A stretch of 64,000 bases of DNA from Gemmatimonadota bacterium (GTDB lineage: Bacteria; Gemmatimonadota; Gemmatimonadetes; Gemmatimonadales; GWC2-71-9), in assembly GCA_029262195.1 (NCBI GenBank), contig JAJCZX010000034.1:62001-126000 (forward strand), given 5' to 3'. Below are positions 32,041 through 39,683 of the stretch, one piece after another. Numbering within the stretch: position 1 is the first letter of the stretch; each line of letters starts with the position of its first letter. Position numbers and translations under genes: made by a program. The notes below the pieces were generated by a model. It was not told where the DNA came from and did no database searches. It saw nothing but the letters and a program-made list of their open reading frames with translations.

Positions 32041-32924
32041 TTGCGTCGTGATGTGCGGCCTCGACGTTGTTGCATCGTAATACCGACCCCGACGATCAAC
32101 GAAGGGGTGTGTGTCCAGTCTTTTGAAATCTCCGCTTCGCCGAGGACATTAGCTGCTGATCGCACCACCGCCCGGTTGTAGATCTGGTCCCGAATTTCAA
32201 TGCGGAAAAAGTAGCCATTCTTGGCCGGGATCATCAAACCGAACCCGTAATTCGCGGTCAGCCCGGCTGTGCTCGTTTCATCATCGATTATTATCGGGCG
32301 ATCGACGTTGTCCAGGAACCCGTCTCCGTTGAGGTCGGATGCCGGTGCTTGCCCGGCAACGGCGGCAGAGCTTCGTCCCAGATCGGTTATGCCTCCGCCT
32401 ACCCTGAGGTACGGTCTCACCGCAGCGGTGGGTAGAGGTCGAAGGGTTATGTCCAACAACAGGCTTATCGCTCCGAACGTGTTGTTTTCCCGGTCAATGT
32501 CAGCGCAAAACTGATCGTTGAAGCCCCGCGCTTCCGGAGACCCGGGCGATGGCGTGTCGGCGAAAACGATTTCGCAGCGATCCTTCTGGGCCGGTCCGGT
32601 ATATGAGACCTCTCCTCCCAATCCGACGAACTGGTTCACGAACAGAGTAGCTGTGCCCCCGGCGGTTATACCTCGCCCCGTGTTTCGAGTGAGGGCGAAG
32701 GTATCCACGCCTACCACGGTCAGTTGGTTGTTGATGAGGAGAACGGGCTGGTTTCCTACTTCCCACAGGTCGTCGCCCCGCACCCCTCCCGCGAATCCCG
32801 AAATGAGGAGTTTTGGCTCGGGCGCTGGTTCCTGGGCAGAACTTACTGCCGTCCAAAGAATCAGTAGTGTCATTGCGAAAACTGGTAGCATGACCCGTAG
32901 ATTCCGCTCAAAACGCTTCTTCAT
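32037..32924 (-). CDS. Predicted outer-membrane beta-barrel protein within the Moco operon
   Basis: A 295-residue protein with a signal peptide (hydrophobic 14-29, cleavage near SSAQ). Alternating strands follow, such as LLISGFAGGVRG, NTFGAISLLLDITLRP, VRPYLRVGGGITDL and YGFGLMIPAKNGYFFRIEIRD. A Cys pair (CEIVFAD, FCADID) could form a disulfide in an external loop. DLNGDGFLDNVD resembles a calcium-binding EF-hand-like loop. The ATPS-like C-terminal aromatic pattern is weak. No family is recognised. It overlaps fdhD and mobA by 4 bp each, so it is certainly part of the operon, but its link to cofactor synthesis is unknown. Confidence 0.7.
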   Translation of the reverse strand: MKKRFERNLRVMLPVFAMTLLILWTAVSSAQEPAPEPKLLISGFAGGVRGDDLWEVGNQPVLLINNQLTVVGVDTFALTRNTGRGITAGGTATLFVNQFVGLGGEVSYTGPAQKDRCEIVFADTPSPGSPEARGFNDQFCADIDRENNTFGAISLLLDITLRPLPTAAVRPYLRVGGGITDLGRSSAAVAGQAPASDLNGDGFLDNVDRPIIIDDETSTAGLTANYGFGLMIPAKNGYFFRIEIRDQIYNRAVVRSAANVLGEAEISKDWTHTPSLIVGVGITMQQRRGRTSRRN

Positions 32925-33682
32925 TGGATTCCCTCCGTTTGCGGCGGTTCATGCACATGTGGTTCCCCACTCACAGCACGTCCCACGAGTGTCATTCCAC
33001 TTCGACCGGCGATGTCGGCGGCCAGAGTTGATGGTACCGACGGAGTCGCAACATAGACAAGGCCCGCCCGCGCTGCCTTAAAAGCTAACTCGGCCGAAAT
33101 CCTCCCCGTCACCAACAGACCCATTGGACCGAGGTCCCTGCGCTCAATCACAGCCTGGCCGATCACCTTGTCGACCGCGTTGTGCCGTCCAATATCCTCA
33201 GCCGTGGCTACAAACTCACCCCCATCAACCAACGCCGCGGCATGGATTCCACCAGTATCCTGGTATCGCGATCCCGCCTGAAACAATTGCTTGAAAAGTC
33301 GTCGGAATTCGTCCCGGGAGATCACAGCGCCTCGTCGAGGCTGTTGTTTTACGGTGGCTGGATCACTCAGAGGGGTCGTCACCGCTCCGCATCCCGAGGC
33401 AAGGACCCTTTTACGGTCTTCAGCTTCCACTTCGGCGACACGGGTGGCATCCAACTCGACCCAAAATCCAAGATCGGTCGGACACGGACGCAGGTCTGTA
33501 ACGTCGTCCATTGACTGGATATATCCCTCACCGTAGAGCCACCCGATCACGAGATCCTCCAAACGTTCCGGCGTGCACATCCAACTCACCGCTGGTTGTT
33601 TGTTTATTTCCAGCCAGACCGGAACCTCTTCCACCAGCGCCATCCTGGACATTTTTCCACCACGTTTGGCTGAAGCTGTCAC
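32921..33682 (-). CDS. fdhD: Formate dehydrogenase accessory sulfurtransferase FdhD, altered CxxC
   Basis: A 253-residue FdhD. Recognisable motifs are EVPVWLEINKQP, MCTPERLEDLVIGWLYGEGYI, YQDTGGIHAAALV, EDIGRHNAVDKVIGQAV and VTGRISAELAFKAARAG. FdhD moves sulfur from a cysteine desulfurase to the metal cofactor of formate dehydrogenase. E. coli FdhD uses CxxC (Cys121 and Cys124). Here the site is Cys98-Gly-Ala-Val101, so only the first Cys remains. An ATG at 33652 would be shorter and less likely. It overlaps both neighbours. Confidence 0.93.
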   Translation of the reverse strand: MTASAKRGGKMSRMALVEEVPVWLEINKQPAVSWMCTPERLEDLVIGWLYGEGYIQSMDDVTDLRPCPTDLGFWVELDATRVAEVEAEDRKRVLASGCGAVTTPLSDPATVKQQPRRGAVISRDEFRRLFKQLFQAGSRYQDTGGIHAAALVDGGEFVATAEDIGRHNAVDKVIGQAVIERRDLGPMGLLVTGRISAELAFKAARAGLVYVATPSVPSTLAADIAGRSGMTLVGRAVSGEPHVHEPPQTEGIQ

Positions 33683-34113
33683 TAAATTTTTTCTCCGAAA
33701 TAGTCAGCGTAGAGTGTTTCGTTTTCCTTCACTCTCACCCGACTGAGCACGACTCCTTCGGGCAGTTCGGGTTGCAGCTCGTCCCATATGAACACGGCGA
33801 CAGCTTCGGCAGTGGGGATGGTTTTTCCCGGTCCGAACTCCTCTGCTACAGTGTTGATGAAATCGTGGTCAAAACGTTTAACGACTTTTTGATCCAACAG
33901 TCGGTCCAGATCATCAAGGGGCATTACCATCGATGTCAGTTCGTTCAACACTCCTGCCACAGTCACGGCACATTCGTAATTGTGCCCGTGACCAGGTGAG
34001 TTGGCGCAGTTGCCAAATTCGGCGCGGTTGCGTTCCTCCGACCACTCCGGGCGGTAGTATCGATGCGCTGCGCAGAAATGAACGATTCTGGTAAGGTGTG
34101 CTTTCATTCTCAT
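33682..34113 (-). CDS. 6-pyruvoyl-tetrahydropterin synthase/QueD family protein
   Basis: A 143-residue T-fold enzyme. Zinc ligands are His17 (HFCAAHRY) and His42/His44 (GHGHNYE), with Cys36 as probable catalytic cysteine in FGNCANSPGHGH. RFDHDFIN and PTAEAVAVFIWDEL complete the family pattern. Members make 6-carboxytetrahydropterin for queuosine or tetrahydrobiopterin. No other queuosine genes are near. Position between the tungstate ATPase and fdhD might mean a pterin-related role. An alternative start at 34107 is possible. Overlaps fdhD by one base. Confidence 0.88.
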   Translation of the reverse strand: MRMKAHLTRIVHFCAAHRYYRPEWSEERNRAEFGNCANSPGHGHNYECAVTVAGVLNELTSMVMPLDDLDRLLDQKVVKRFDHDFINTVAEEFGPGKTIPTAEAVAVFIWDELQPELPEGVVLSRVRVKENETLYADYFGEKI

Positions 34114-34120
34114 GCCGATG

Positions 34121-35119
34121 TCAAAATACTTGAATGGCTGTGGCTTTTACCGCCAGTACAACTTCCGAAGCCAGGCTGATTTCCATTTCTTTCAGTGATT
34201 GTAGGGTAATTCTAGCGGTAATGTCTATTCCTGCATCCACCACTACCGACACGCCGACCGGTCCGTCGTCCCTGATTGATATCACTTTTCCCGTGAGTTG
34301 GTTGCGGGCGCTGCTTTGGAACGGAGCCTTCGATAGAACGATGTCCTCTGCCGGAATTGCCAGCGTTCGCTCCCCGTTGAGGGCGGTGACTACTTGAAGG
34401 TCTACCTTGCCGACCCGAATAGTGCGAGTGCCAGCCTCGGCTACGGGGATGTTACATCGGAAAATGTTTTCCGGCGCGGCGTCGGTGATCTTACCGTTCT
34501 GCATCGCCGAAAGAATATTTGCCCATCTGAATGCTTCAGGCAACTGGTGGGATGTGAACAGGACCGATGCTCCTCGGGAGGCCTCCTCGGCCAGTAGTTG
34601 ATGAATTCTCATGGCAGTCGAGCGATCTGCCGCACTTGTCGGTTCGTCCAACAAGAAAACGTCCGGCTTTAAAGCGGTTGCTCGGGCGATAGCGACAATT
34701 TGTTTTTCGCCTTCGCTCAATTCATCACTGCTCTTGATGCCCAGGTGCGATATCTCCAACCTTGCCAGCGCCTCCCTGGCCTTGCTTTTACGGTTTGATG
34801 ATAATGGGTCTCCAAGTCGCAGTGCGTATTCAAGATTCGACAGGACGGAGCCCTTGAATAGGAACGGGCGTTGCTCAACAAGAGTGATCTTGCCGCGGTA
34901 CTGGCGCCGCTTCGCTTCCGCGACTACCGGATCCCCTCCGAACGACACAAACCCTCCGGTGGGGGTTTCCAGCAGGGCAAGAATGCGTAGCAGGGTGCTT
35001 TTACCACATCCGTTGGCGCCAACGAGGGCGCTCACCTCGCCTTCTGCCAGAGAGAATTCGGCAATATCCAGAACCGGTCGCCCGCCGTATTCATGTGCGA
35101 TGTTACTGAGGCTAAGCAT
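34121..35119 (-). CDS. Tungstate/molybdate ABC transporter ATPase with TOBE/MOP domain
   Basis: A 332-residue ATPase: Walker A GANGCGKST (34-42), signature LSEGEKQIVAIARA (a variant of LSGGQ), Walker B VFLLDEPTSAADR, and H-loop LFTSHQLPEA. The last 80 residues (about 250-332) form a MOP/TOBE-like oxyanion-binding domain (NQLTGKVISIRDDGPVGVSVVVD in parts). The resemblance to TupC/WtpC and ModC, together with the adjacent TupB-type permease, supports tungstate or molybdate uptake. It overlaps the permease gene by 8 bp. Confidence 0.88.
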   Translation of the reverse strand: MLSLSNIAHEYGGRPVLDIAEFSLAEGEVSALVGANGCGKSTLLRILALLETPTGGFVSFGGDPVVAEAKRRQYRGKITLVEQRPFLFKGSVLSNLEYALRLGDPLSSNRKSKAREALARLEISHLGIKSSDELSEGEKQIVAIARATALKPDVFLLDEPTSAADRSTAMRIHQLLAEEASRGASVLFTSHQLPEAFRWANILSAMQNGKITDAAPENIFRCNIPVAEAGTRTIRVGKVDLQVVTALNGERTLAIPAEDIVLSKAPFQSSARNQLTGKVISIRDDGPVGVSVVVDAGIDITARITLQSLKEMEISLASEVVLAVKATAIQVF

Positions 35120-35807
35120 CGCCTTTACCCTGGAATACCTGAAGGAGAATGTTGACCGTGAGGGCCAGAGCCAGCAGGATCAACCCAAAAGCCATGGCGG
35201 TCCCGAATTCCCCTCGGGAGGTGGCAAGGGCGACGGCCGTGGTGAGGGTGCGAGTTTGATGTCTGATGTTGCCACCGACGATTGTAGCGGCTCCTACCTC
35301 GGCGAGTACCCGTCCGAACGCGACTACAATCGCTGAGATGATCGCGTAACGAGCCTGTGACGCTACTGCCAGGTTGGCCCGTAAAGGGCCCGCGCCCAGG
35401 GTGAGGGCGGTCCGCCGTACCCGAGGGTCGACCGACTGAACGGCGGCGGCTGTAAGCGCTGCAGCGATCGGCACGGCCAAAATCACTTCGGCGATAACTA
35501 TCGCAGTCAGGCTGTACAAAAAACCCAATTCGCCAAGAGGCCCGTTTCTGGACAAAATTCCCCATACCCACAGCCCGATGACGACAGTGGGAAAGGCAAG
35601 CATCGTGTTCAGAGTGGTAATGACTGCTCGTCGACCCCAGAACCTCGAAGTACCCACGATAAACCCGAGGGGGACCCCCACCAGGCACGACACCAGGGTT
35701 GAGATTAATGCGACTTTGAGGGAGAAAAGAGCGATCCCAAGCACCTCGGGATCGCCGCCGAAGATCAGGGTGAAACCCTGTCTGAGCCCGTCAAAGAGAA
35801 AATCCAA
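35112..35807 (-). CDS. tupB: Tungstate ABC transporter permease (TupB-like)
   Basis: A 231-residue permease with five to six transmembrane helices. LAFPTVVIGLWVWGILSRNGPLGELG, split by helices, and EVILAVPIAAALTAAAVQSVD resemble TupB, and the EAA-like loop is ALTLGAGPLRANLAVASQARYA. It would form the channel with the ATPase that overlaps its 3' end. No tupA-type binding-protein gene is adjacent. An outer-membrane protein gene lies upstream with no gap. Confidence 0.87.
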   Translation of the reverse strand: MDFLFDGLRQGFTLIFGGDPEVLGIALFSLKVALISTLVSCLVGVPLGFIVGTSRFWGRRAVITTLNTMLAFPTVVIGLWVWGILSRNGPLGELGFLYSLTAIVIAEVILAVPIAAALTAAAVQSVDPRVRRTALTLGAGPLRANLAVASQARYAIISAIVVAFGRVLAEVGAATIVGGNIRHQTRTLTTAVALATSRGEFGTAMAFGLILLALALTVNILLQVFQGKGDA

Positions 35808-36506
35808 TTAGTACCTGAACGCGTATCCGAACCCTATGGTGAAGGTTGCTTGATGGGTCCACTGTGTGTCAAACGTTCCATCAAGAACAGCTGCCGCGCC
35901 CGGGGCATTGATGGGTTCTAGAAAATACAACGGCGGATAGGTCAGTTTCCAAATAGTGTCTGTGGCTTCGAACCGAAGGAGAAAGCGGTTGGTGACGTGC
36001 CAGCGTACCCCGATCCGGGGCGTGGCGAAAAACTTGCCTTGAAATCCAAACGCACCGGGGTCGGAAGCTATGGTTCCGCCGAGTGTAAACCCTACACCGG
36101 TGCCGAAATATGGCGCCAGCCGATGCCAGGTCTTTTTACCGGTCAGGAGCCAGTTGAAGCCGACGCCCAGAAAAGTCATGTTCTTGGTTGTGTCGGCCAC
36201 CACGAGGTTTGTTGGTCCGTTGTTCGGATTAATGATGGTCCGGTCGAATTTCCCAACGCCAAGGCTAAAAAAGACCTCGGTCGGAGTGCCCATTCGGATG
36301 TTGAAGGTCGATGAGAAGAGCCTGCCATTTCTTGGCCCAACTCCCACACTCCCGCCGTTTCCACCGAGGGTACTGAATTGAAAATTCAAACTGCGGTTAG
36401 TGAGAATGTCCGCGTAGGGAGAATTATCCGGGGAATGGCCCACCTGGGCTGTGGCTGCAGAGGCAACTAACAAATGGGCTAGCACTAGAGCGGGAAAGAT
36501 TCTCAT
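35808..36506 (-). CDS. Predicted outer-membrane beta-barrel protein before tungstate permease
   Basis: A 232-residue protein with a signal peptide (hydrophobic 3-18, SAATAQ cleavage site). The mature part has alternating strands such as LFSSTFNIRMGTPTEVFFSLGVG, MTFLGVGFNWLLTG, APYFGTGVGFTLGG, FFATPRIGVRWHVTNRFLLRFEATD and a C-terminal HQATFTIGFGYAFRY that ends in aromatic residues, typical of the BAM recognition strand. Eight strands are plausible (OmpW/OmpA-like). It overlaps gpmI by 4 bp and abuts tupB. A role in oxyanion entry is possible but unproven. Confidence 0.78.
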   Translation of the reverse strand: MRIFPALVLAHLLVASAATAQVGHSPDNSPYADILTNRSLNFQFSTLGGNGGSVGVGPRNGRLFSSTFNIRMGTPTEVFFSLGVGKFDRTIINPNNGPTNLVVADTTKNMTFLGVGFNWLLTGKKTWHRLAPYFGTGVGFTLGGTIASDPGAFGFQGKFFATPRIGVRWHVTNRFLLRFEATDTIWKLTYPPLYFLEPINAPGAAAVLDGTFDTQWTHQATFTIGFGYAFRY

Positions 36507-38074
36507 TTGATACCTGCGCGAAGATCGGTGCCTGTCATGTCATCCGGAACTTCAACTCCCAGGTAGTTCAGTACTGTCGGTGCGACGTCCTTCAAGCTGC
36601 CCCCATCTCTCATTTCTCTGATTCTGTGGTCTCCGAAAACTACGAACGGCACGAGGTTAGTCGTGTGCGCAGTGTGCGGGCCTCCCGTGGTGGGATCAAT
36701 CATCTGTTCACAGTTTCCATGGTCAGCGGTGACCATGACAACTGCGTTGTTCGTTTCTGCGGCGTCCAAGATTTTTGCGAGACACCCGTCTACTGTCTGA
36801 GTTGCCTTGATTGTCGCATCGAGCTTTCCGCTGTGCCCCACCATGTCGCCGTTGGCAAAATTGCAAAGGTAAAAACTGTGATTTCGTGCGGCTAGGGCGT
36901 TGCACAGGGTGTCGGTTATACCGGCGGCACTCATCTCAGGTTTCAAATCATAGGTGGCGACCTTCTGGGATTGCACAAGGGATCGCTCTTCGCCGCTATA
37001 GGGGACTTCAATTCCACCGTTGAAGAAGTACGTGACGTGGGCGTATTTCTCGGTTTCTGCCGTCCGGAACTGCGTGAGTCCGGCATTGGCAATTACCTCG
37101 GCCAGAATCCTCGTCATAGCCCGCGGAGCAAATGCCGCGGGAAATGGGAAAGATTCGTGGTACTGCGTCATCGTCGCGAGTTCGATTGACGGACGTAAGG
37201 GGTCATCGAACCCGTCAAAATCTTCGACAGCCAGAGCGCTGACAATTTGTCTCATCCTATCCGAACGGAAATTAATGCAAAAAACAGCATCGCCCGTTTG
37301 AATTGTTGCCCGCGGAGCGCCGTTCTCAGCCAACACAACTGGTTCAATGAATTCGTCGTTTTCTTCCCGCTCGTAGCGATCCCGGATTGCAGTCACGGCA
37401 TCTGTTGCCCGGGGGCCTTTTCCGTGGACCATCGCTTCATAGGCGAGCCTGACACGTTCCCAGCGCTTGTCCCTGTCCATGGCGAAGTAACGGCCCGACA
37501 TACTCGCCAAAATGCATTTAGTGTCCGCCGTCGAGTGTTTCTTGAGCGACGTTTCGAGTTCTTCAACGAAACCGGCGGCGGAACGGGGTGGGGTGTCCCT
37601 GCCGTCAAGAAACGCATGCACGGCTACTCTGGCGACGGAGTTTCTCTTCGCCATTTCTAGTGCACCATCCATGTGGCTATCGATAGCATGCACACCCCCC
37701 TTACCCACCAGCCCCATCAAATGGAGTGTCCCGCCGGTGTTCTTTACGTGCTGGCAAAGGTGTGTAAGGGCCGGAATCGTGTGGAAATCCCCTGAAACGA
37801 TACTGTCTGATATTCGTACTATGTCCTGCGCAACCGTGCGCCCGGCGCCCAGGTTTAAATGGCCCACTTCGCTGTTGCCCATTTGGCCATCCGGAAGGCC
37901 GACGGCCAGACCAGATGCGTTGAGCAGTGTGCGCGGGGCCTTTTCCCAGAGTTGTTGCCAGGTCTTGTTGGAGCCAAGTTTAATGGCGTTACCTTCGGTA
38001 TGTGGGCTATGACCCCAGCCGTCGAGGACGAGCAGGACTACCGGCCGGTCAACCGAGCCGGGGGAATTTGACAT
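36503..38074 (-). CDS. gpmI: 2,3-bisphosphoglycerate-independent phosphoglycerate mutase
   Basis: A 523-residue, two-metal glycolytic enzyme. VVLLVLDGWG (12-21) binds metal, Ser68 in GNSEVGHLNLGAGR is the phosphorylated serine, and FLDGRDTPPRSA, MSGRYFAMDRDKRW, INFRSDRMRQI and VTADHGNCEQM are all family motifs. It interconverts 2- and 3-phosphoglycerate. The gene heads the minus-strand run and overlaps the outer-membrane gene by 4 bp. The promoter of the whole run probably lies in the 30 bp or so separating it from the divergent SH3 gene, or beyond. Confidence 0.97.
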   Translation of the reverse strand: MSNSPGSVDRPVVLLVLDGWGHSPHTEGNAIKLGSNKTWQQLWEKAPRTLLNASGLAVGLPDGQMGNSEVGHLNLGAGRTVAQDIVRISDSIVSGDFHTIPALTHLCQHVKNTGGTLHLMGLVGKGGVHAIDSHMDGALEMAKRNSVARVAVHAFLDGRDTPPRSAAGFVEELETSLKKHSTADTKCILASMSGRYFAMDRDKRWERVRLAYEAMVHGKGPRATDAVTAIRDRYEREENDEFIEPVVLAENGAPRATIQTGDAVFCINFRSDRMRQIVSALAVEDFDGFDDPLRPSIELATMTQYHESFPFPAAFAPRAMTRILAEVIANAGLTQFRTAETEKYAHVTYFFNGGIEVPYSGEERSLVQSQKVATYDLKPEMSAAGITDTLCNALAARNHSFYLCNFANGDMVGHSGKLDATIKATQTVDGCLAKILDAAETNNAVVMVTADHGNCEQMIDPTTGGPHTAHTTNLVPFVVFGDHRIREMRDGGSLKDVAPTVLNYLGVEVPDDMTGTDLRAGIK

Positions 38075-38104
38075 TGACGGTATCTTTCGTGCGTGAGATG
38101 CGGA

Positions 38105-39142
38105 ATGAGAAAGACGGAATCTACTAGGCCCTTTGCGGTGCTACCAGCCCTTCTGGCGCTGTCGGTAGGGCAGTTTATTGGTTTCACCGATGCGGTCGGA
38201 CAGGATCGGTACCGGGTTATACAGGCCGAAAACGTCAGGCAGGGTCCCGGGGCTCAGGAGACAAGGTTGGGTCGCGTTGAGGCCGATGTAGTACTGCCGG
38301 TGGTGGCGACCAACGGGCAATGGATGCAGGTGGAGATTACAGGGTGGATCTGGTCGCGGTCTGTGGGCCGCATCAACACTGGCGAATACACTCACCGGGT
38401 TACAGCGCAGGGGGGTGAAAACCTCAGAATCGGACCAAATGGACAGGTTATCGGGAGGTTCTCTACCGGTGCCTTGTTCAACGAGCTGGATCGCGACGGC
38501 AACTGGATCAACGTCCGCAGAGTGGCGTGGATGTTCAGCCAATCTCTTGAACTCGTTGCACGTGACCTGCGGCCGACACCGAGTTCCTCGACACCCCCAC
38601 CCACCGATACTCCTGATGCGTCGGTGGGTCTTGATGTGGCAAAAATCGGAGGTTCGGTCACTATTCTGGATACTCCCGAGGGTGCGGACAGGGCGGTTTC
38701 GTCTGTTGATGCACCGGTGACGGTCGTAGGCCGATCCGGTGACTGGGTGCGGGTGCGGTTGGAGGGTTGGGTTCGTGCGAGCGACGTGAGCCCTGCAAAC
38801 GACGAAGTTCTGACCGGGGTGACCGGTGCGGAAGTCAGAGGGAACCCGGCGATTTACGTTGGCAAGATGGTCAGGTGGAGGCTGCAATTTATCTCCCTGC
38901 AGGTGGCAAACGAACTGAGGCGGGATATACCTGAGGGTGCCACGTACATGCTTGCACGGGGACCGTCTCCAGAGCCGGGGTTCGTTTATGCTCTCCTTTC
39001 GGCGGCGCAAGCAGAAGAATTACAGGGACTGCAGCCGCTCGCGGATCTCGATGTTATCGGCCGTGTGAGAAGCGGGCGCGCCGGTGAGTTGGGCAATCCG
39101 ATCATAGATGTTATTGACCTCGCGTCCCCTGCTGAACGATAG
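38105..39142 (+). CDS. Exported protein with two bacterial SH3 domains
   Basis: About 345 residues from ATG 38105; a GTG at 38093 would add four residues. A signal peptide (hydrophobic 10-24) precedes two SH3-like repeats: YRVIQAENVRQGPG...WMQVEITGWIWSRSV and GENLRIGPNGQVIG...NWINVRRVAWMFSQS. A Pro/Thr linker (about 155-172) is followed by a third, weaker SH3-like stretch (WVRVRLEGWVRASDV) and a C-terminal domain of unknown function. SH3b domains bind peptidoglycan or surface ligands. It is divergent from gpmI and followed by a small helical protein gene. Confidence 0.8.
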   Translation: MRKTESTRPFAVLPALLALSVGQFIGFTDAVGQDRYRVIQAENVRQGPGAQETRLGRVEADVVLPVVATNGQWMQVEITGWIWSRSVGRINTGEYTHRVTAQGGENLRIGPNGQVIGRFSTGALFNELDRDGNWINVRRVAWMFSQSLELVARDLRPTPSSSTPPPTDTPDASVGLDVAKIGGSVTILDTPEGADRAVSSVDAPVTVVGRSGDWVRVRLEGWVRASDVSPANDEVLTGVTGAEVRGNPAIYVGKMVRWRLQFISLQVANELRRDIPEGATYMLARGPSPEPGFVYALLSAAQAEELQGLQPLADLDVIGRVRSGRAGELGNPIIDVIDLASPAER

Positions 39143-39151
39143 GGAAAAGAT

Positions 39152-39574
39152 ATGAATGACATTACTCGCAAACGCATAATGAGGAAGCTGGAGAACCTGC
39201 CCGACGAGGTGCTCTATGAAATCGTGGACTTCATTGACTTTGTCGAAGTCAGGCACGGAACCGGAAAACGATCGGCGTCTCCGCTGCAGCGCCTCGCTGA
39301 AGGAGTCGAAGACGCGATGCGTGTCGGAAAGCTCCCCGTGTCAGCTATAAAGGGCACTATGAACGTGGTTGACGGAGCAGGCAAGGTGGTTGAAGGAATC
39401 GCCTCGGCTGGACAGTCAGTTTTTGACGAACTTCAGAAGGCGACTTCAGAAGTTGCATCGGTCGCCAAGAATGCCGCGGAGACTCGTCAACCTCCCGAGG
39501 TCGAAGAGCGGGCCGGCGGTGGGGATGCAGCCGACGGCGAAGAAGAGGAGAAAGCTTCCAACGGCGACGCTTGA
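39152..39574 (+). CDS. Small alpha-helical protein of unknown function
   Basis: A 140-residue protein starting 9 bp after the SH3 gene, with GGGAAAAG as ribosome binding site. The N-terminus (RIMRKLENLPDEVLYEIVDFIDFVEV) resembles DUF2281-like segments, usually found in antitoxin or regulatory proteins. A middle amphipathic helix (KVVEGIASAGQSVFDELQKA) and a highly acidic, low-complexity tail follow. No firm function. No toxin gene is adjacent. It is followed by a terminator, so it ends the unit. Confidence 0.6.
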   Translation: MNDITRKRIMRKLENLPDEVLYEIVDFIDFVEVRHGTGKRSASPLQRLAEGVEDAMRVGKLPVSAIKGTMNVVDGAGKVVEGIASAGQSVFDELQKATSEVASVAKNAAETRQPPEVEERAGGGDAADGEEEEKASNGDA

Positions 39575-39620
39575 CCACTCACGGGACCGTGGGTAGCTTC
39601 TCCCATGGCTAACGAAACAC

Positions 39621-39661
39621 ACAAAACCCGCCCCGAAAACACGAGGCGGGTTTTGTTTTTT
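39621..39661 (+). terminator. Rho-independent terminator
   Basis: AAAACCCGCC pairs with GGCGGGTTTT (10 bp, perfect) around a loop of about 10 bases, followed by GTTTTTTA. It separates the SH3/small-protein transcript from guaB. Confidence 0.9.
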
Positions 39662-39683
39662 ATAGACGTTTTGGAGATGACAA

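Noticed and set aside
38141-39010. A 289-residue frame antisense to the SH3 protein
   Set aside because: Low-complexity Arg/His/Pro-rich translation without signal or motif; the sense frame has a signal peptide and repeated SH3 domains.
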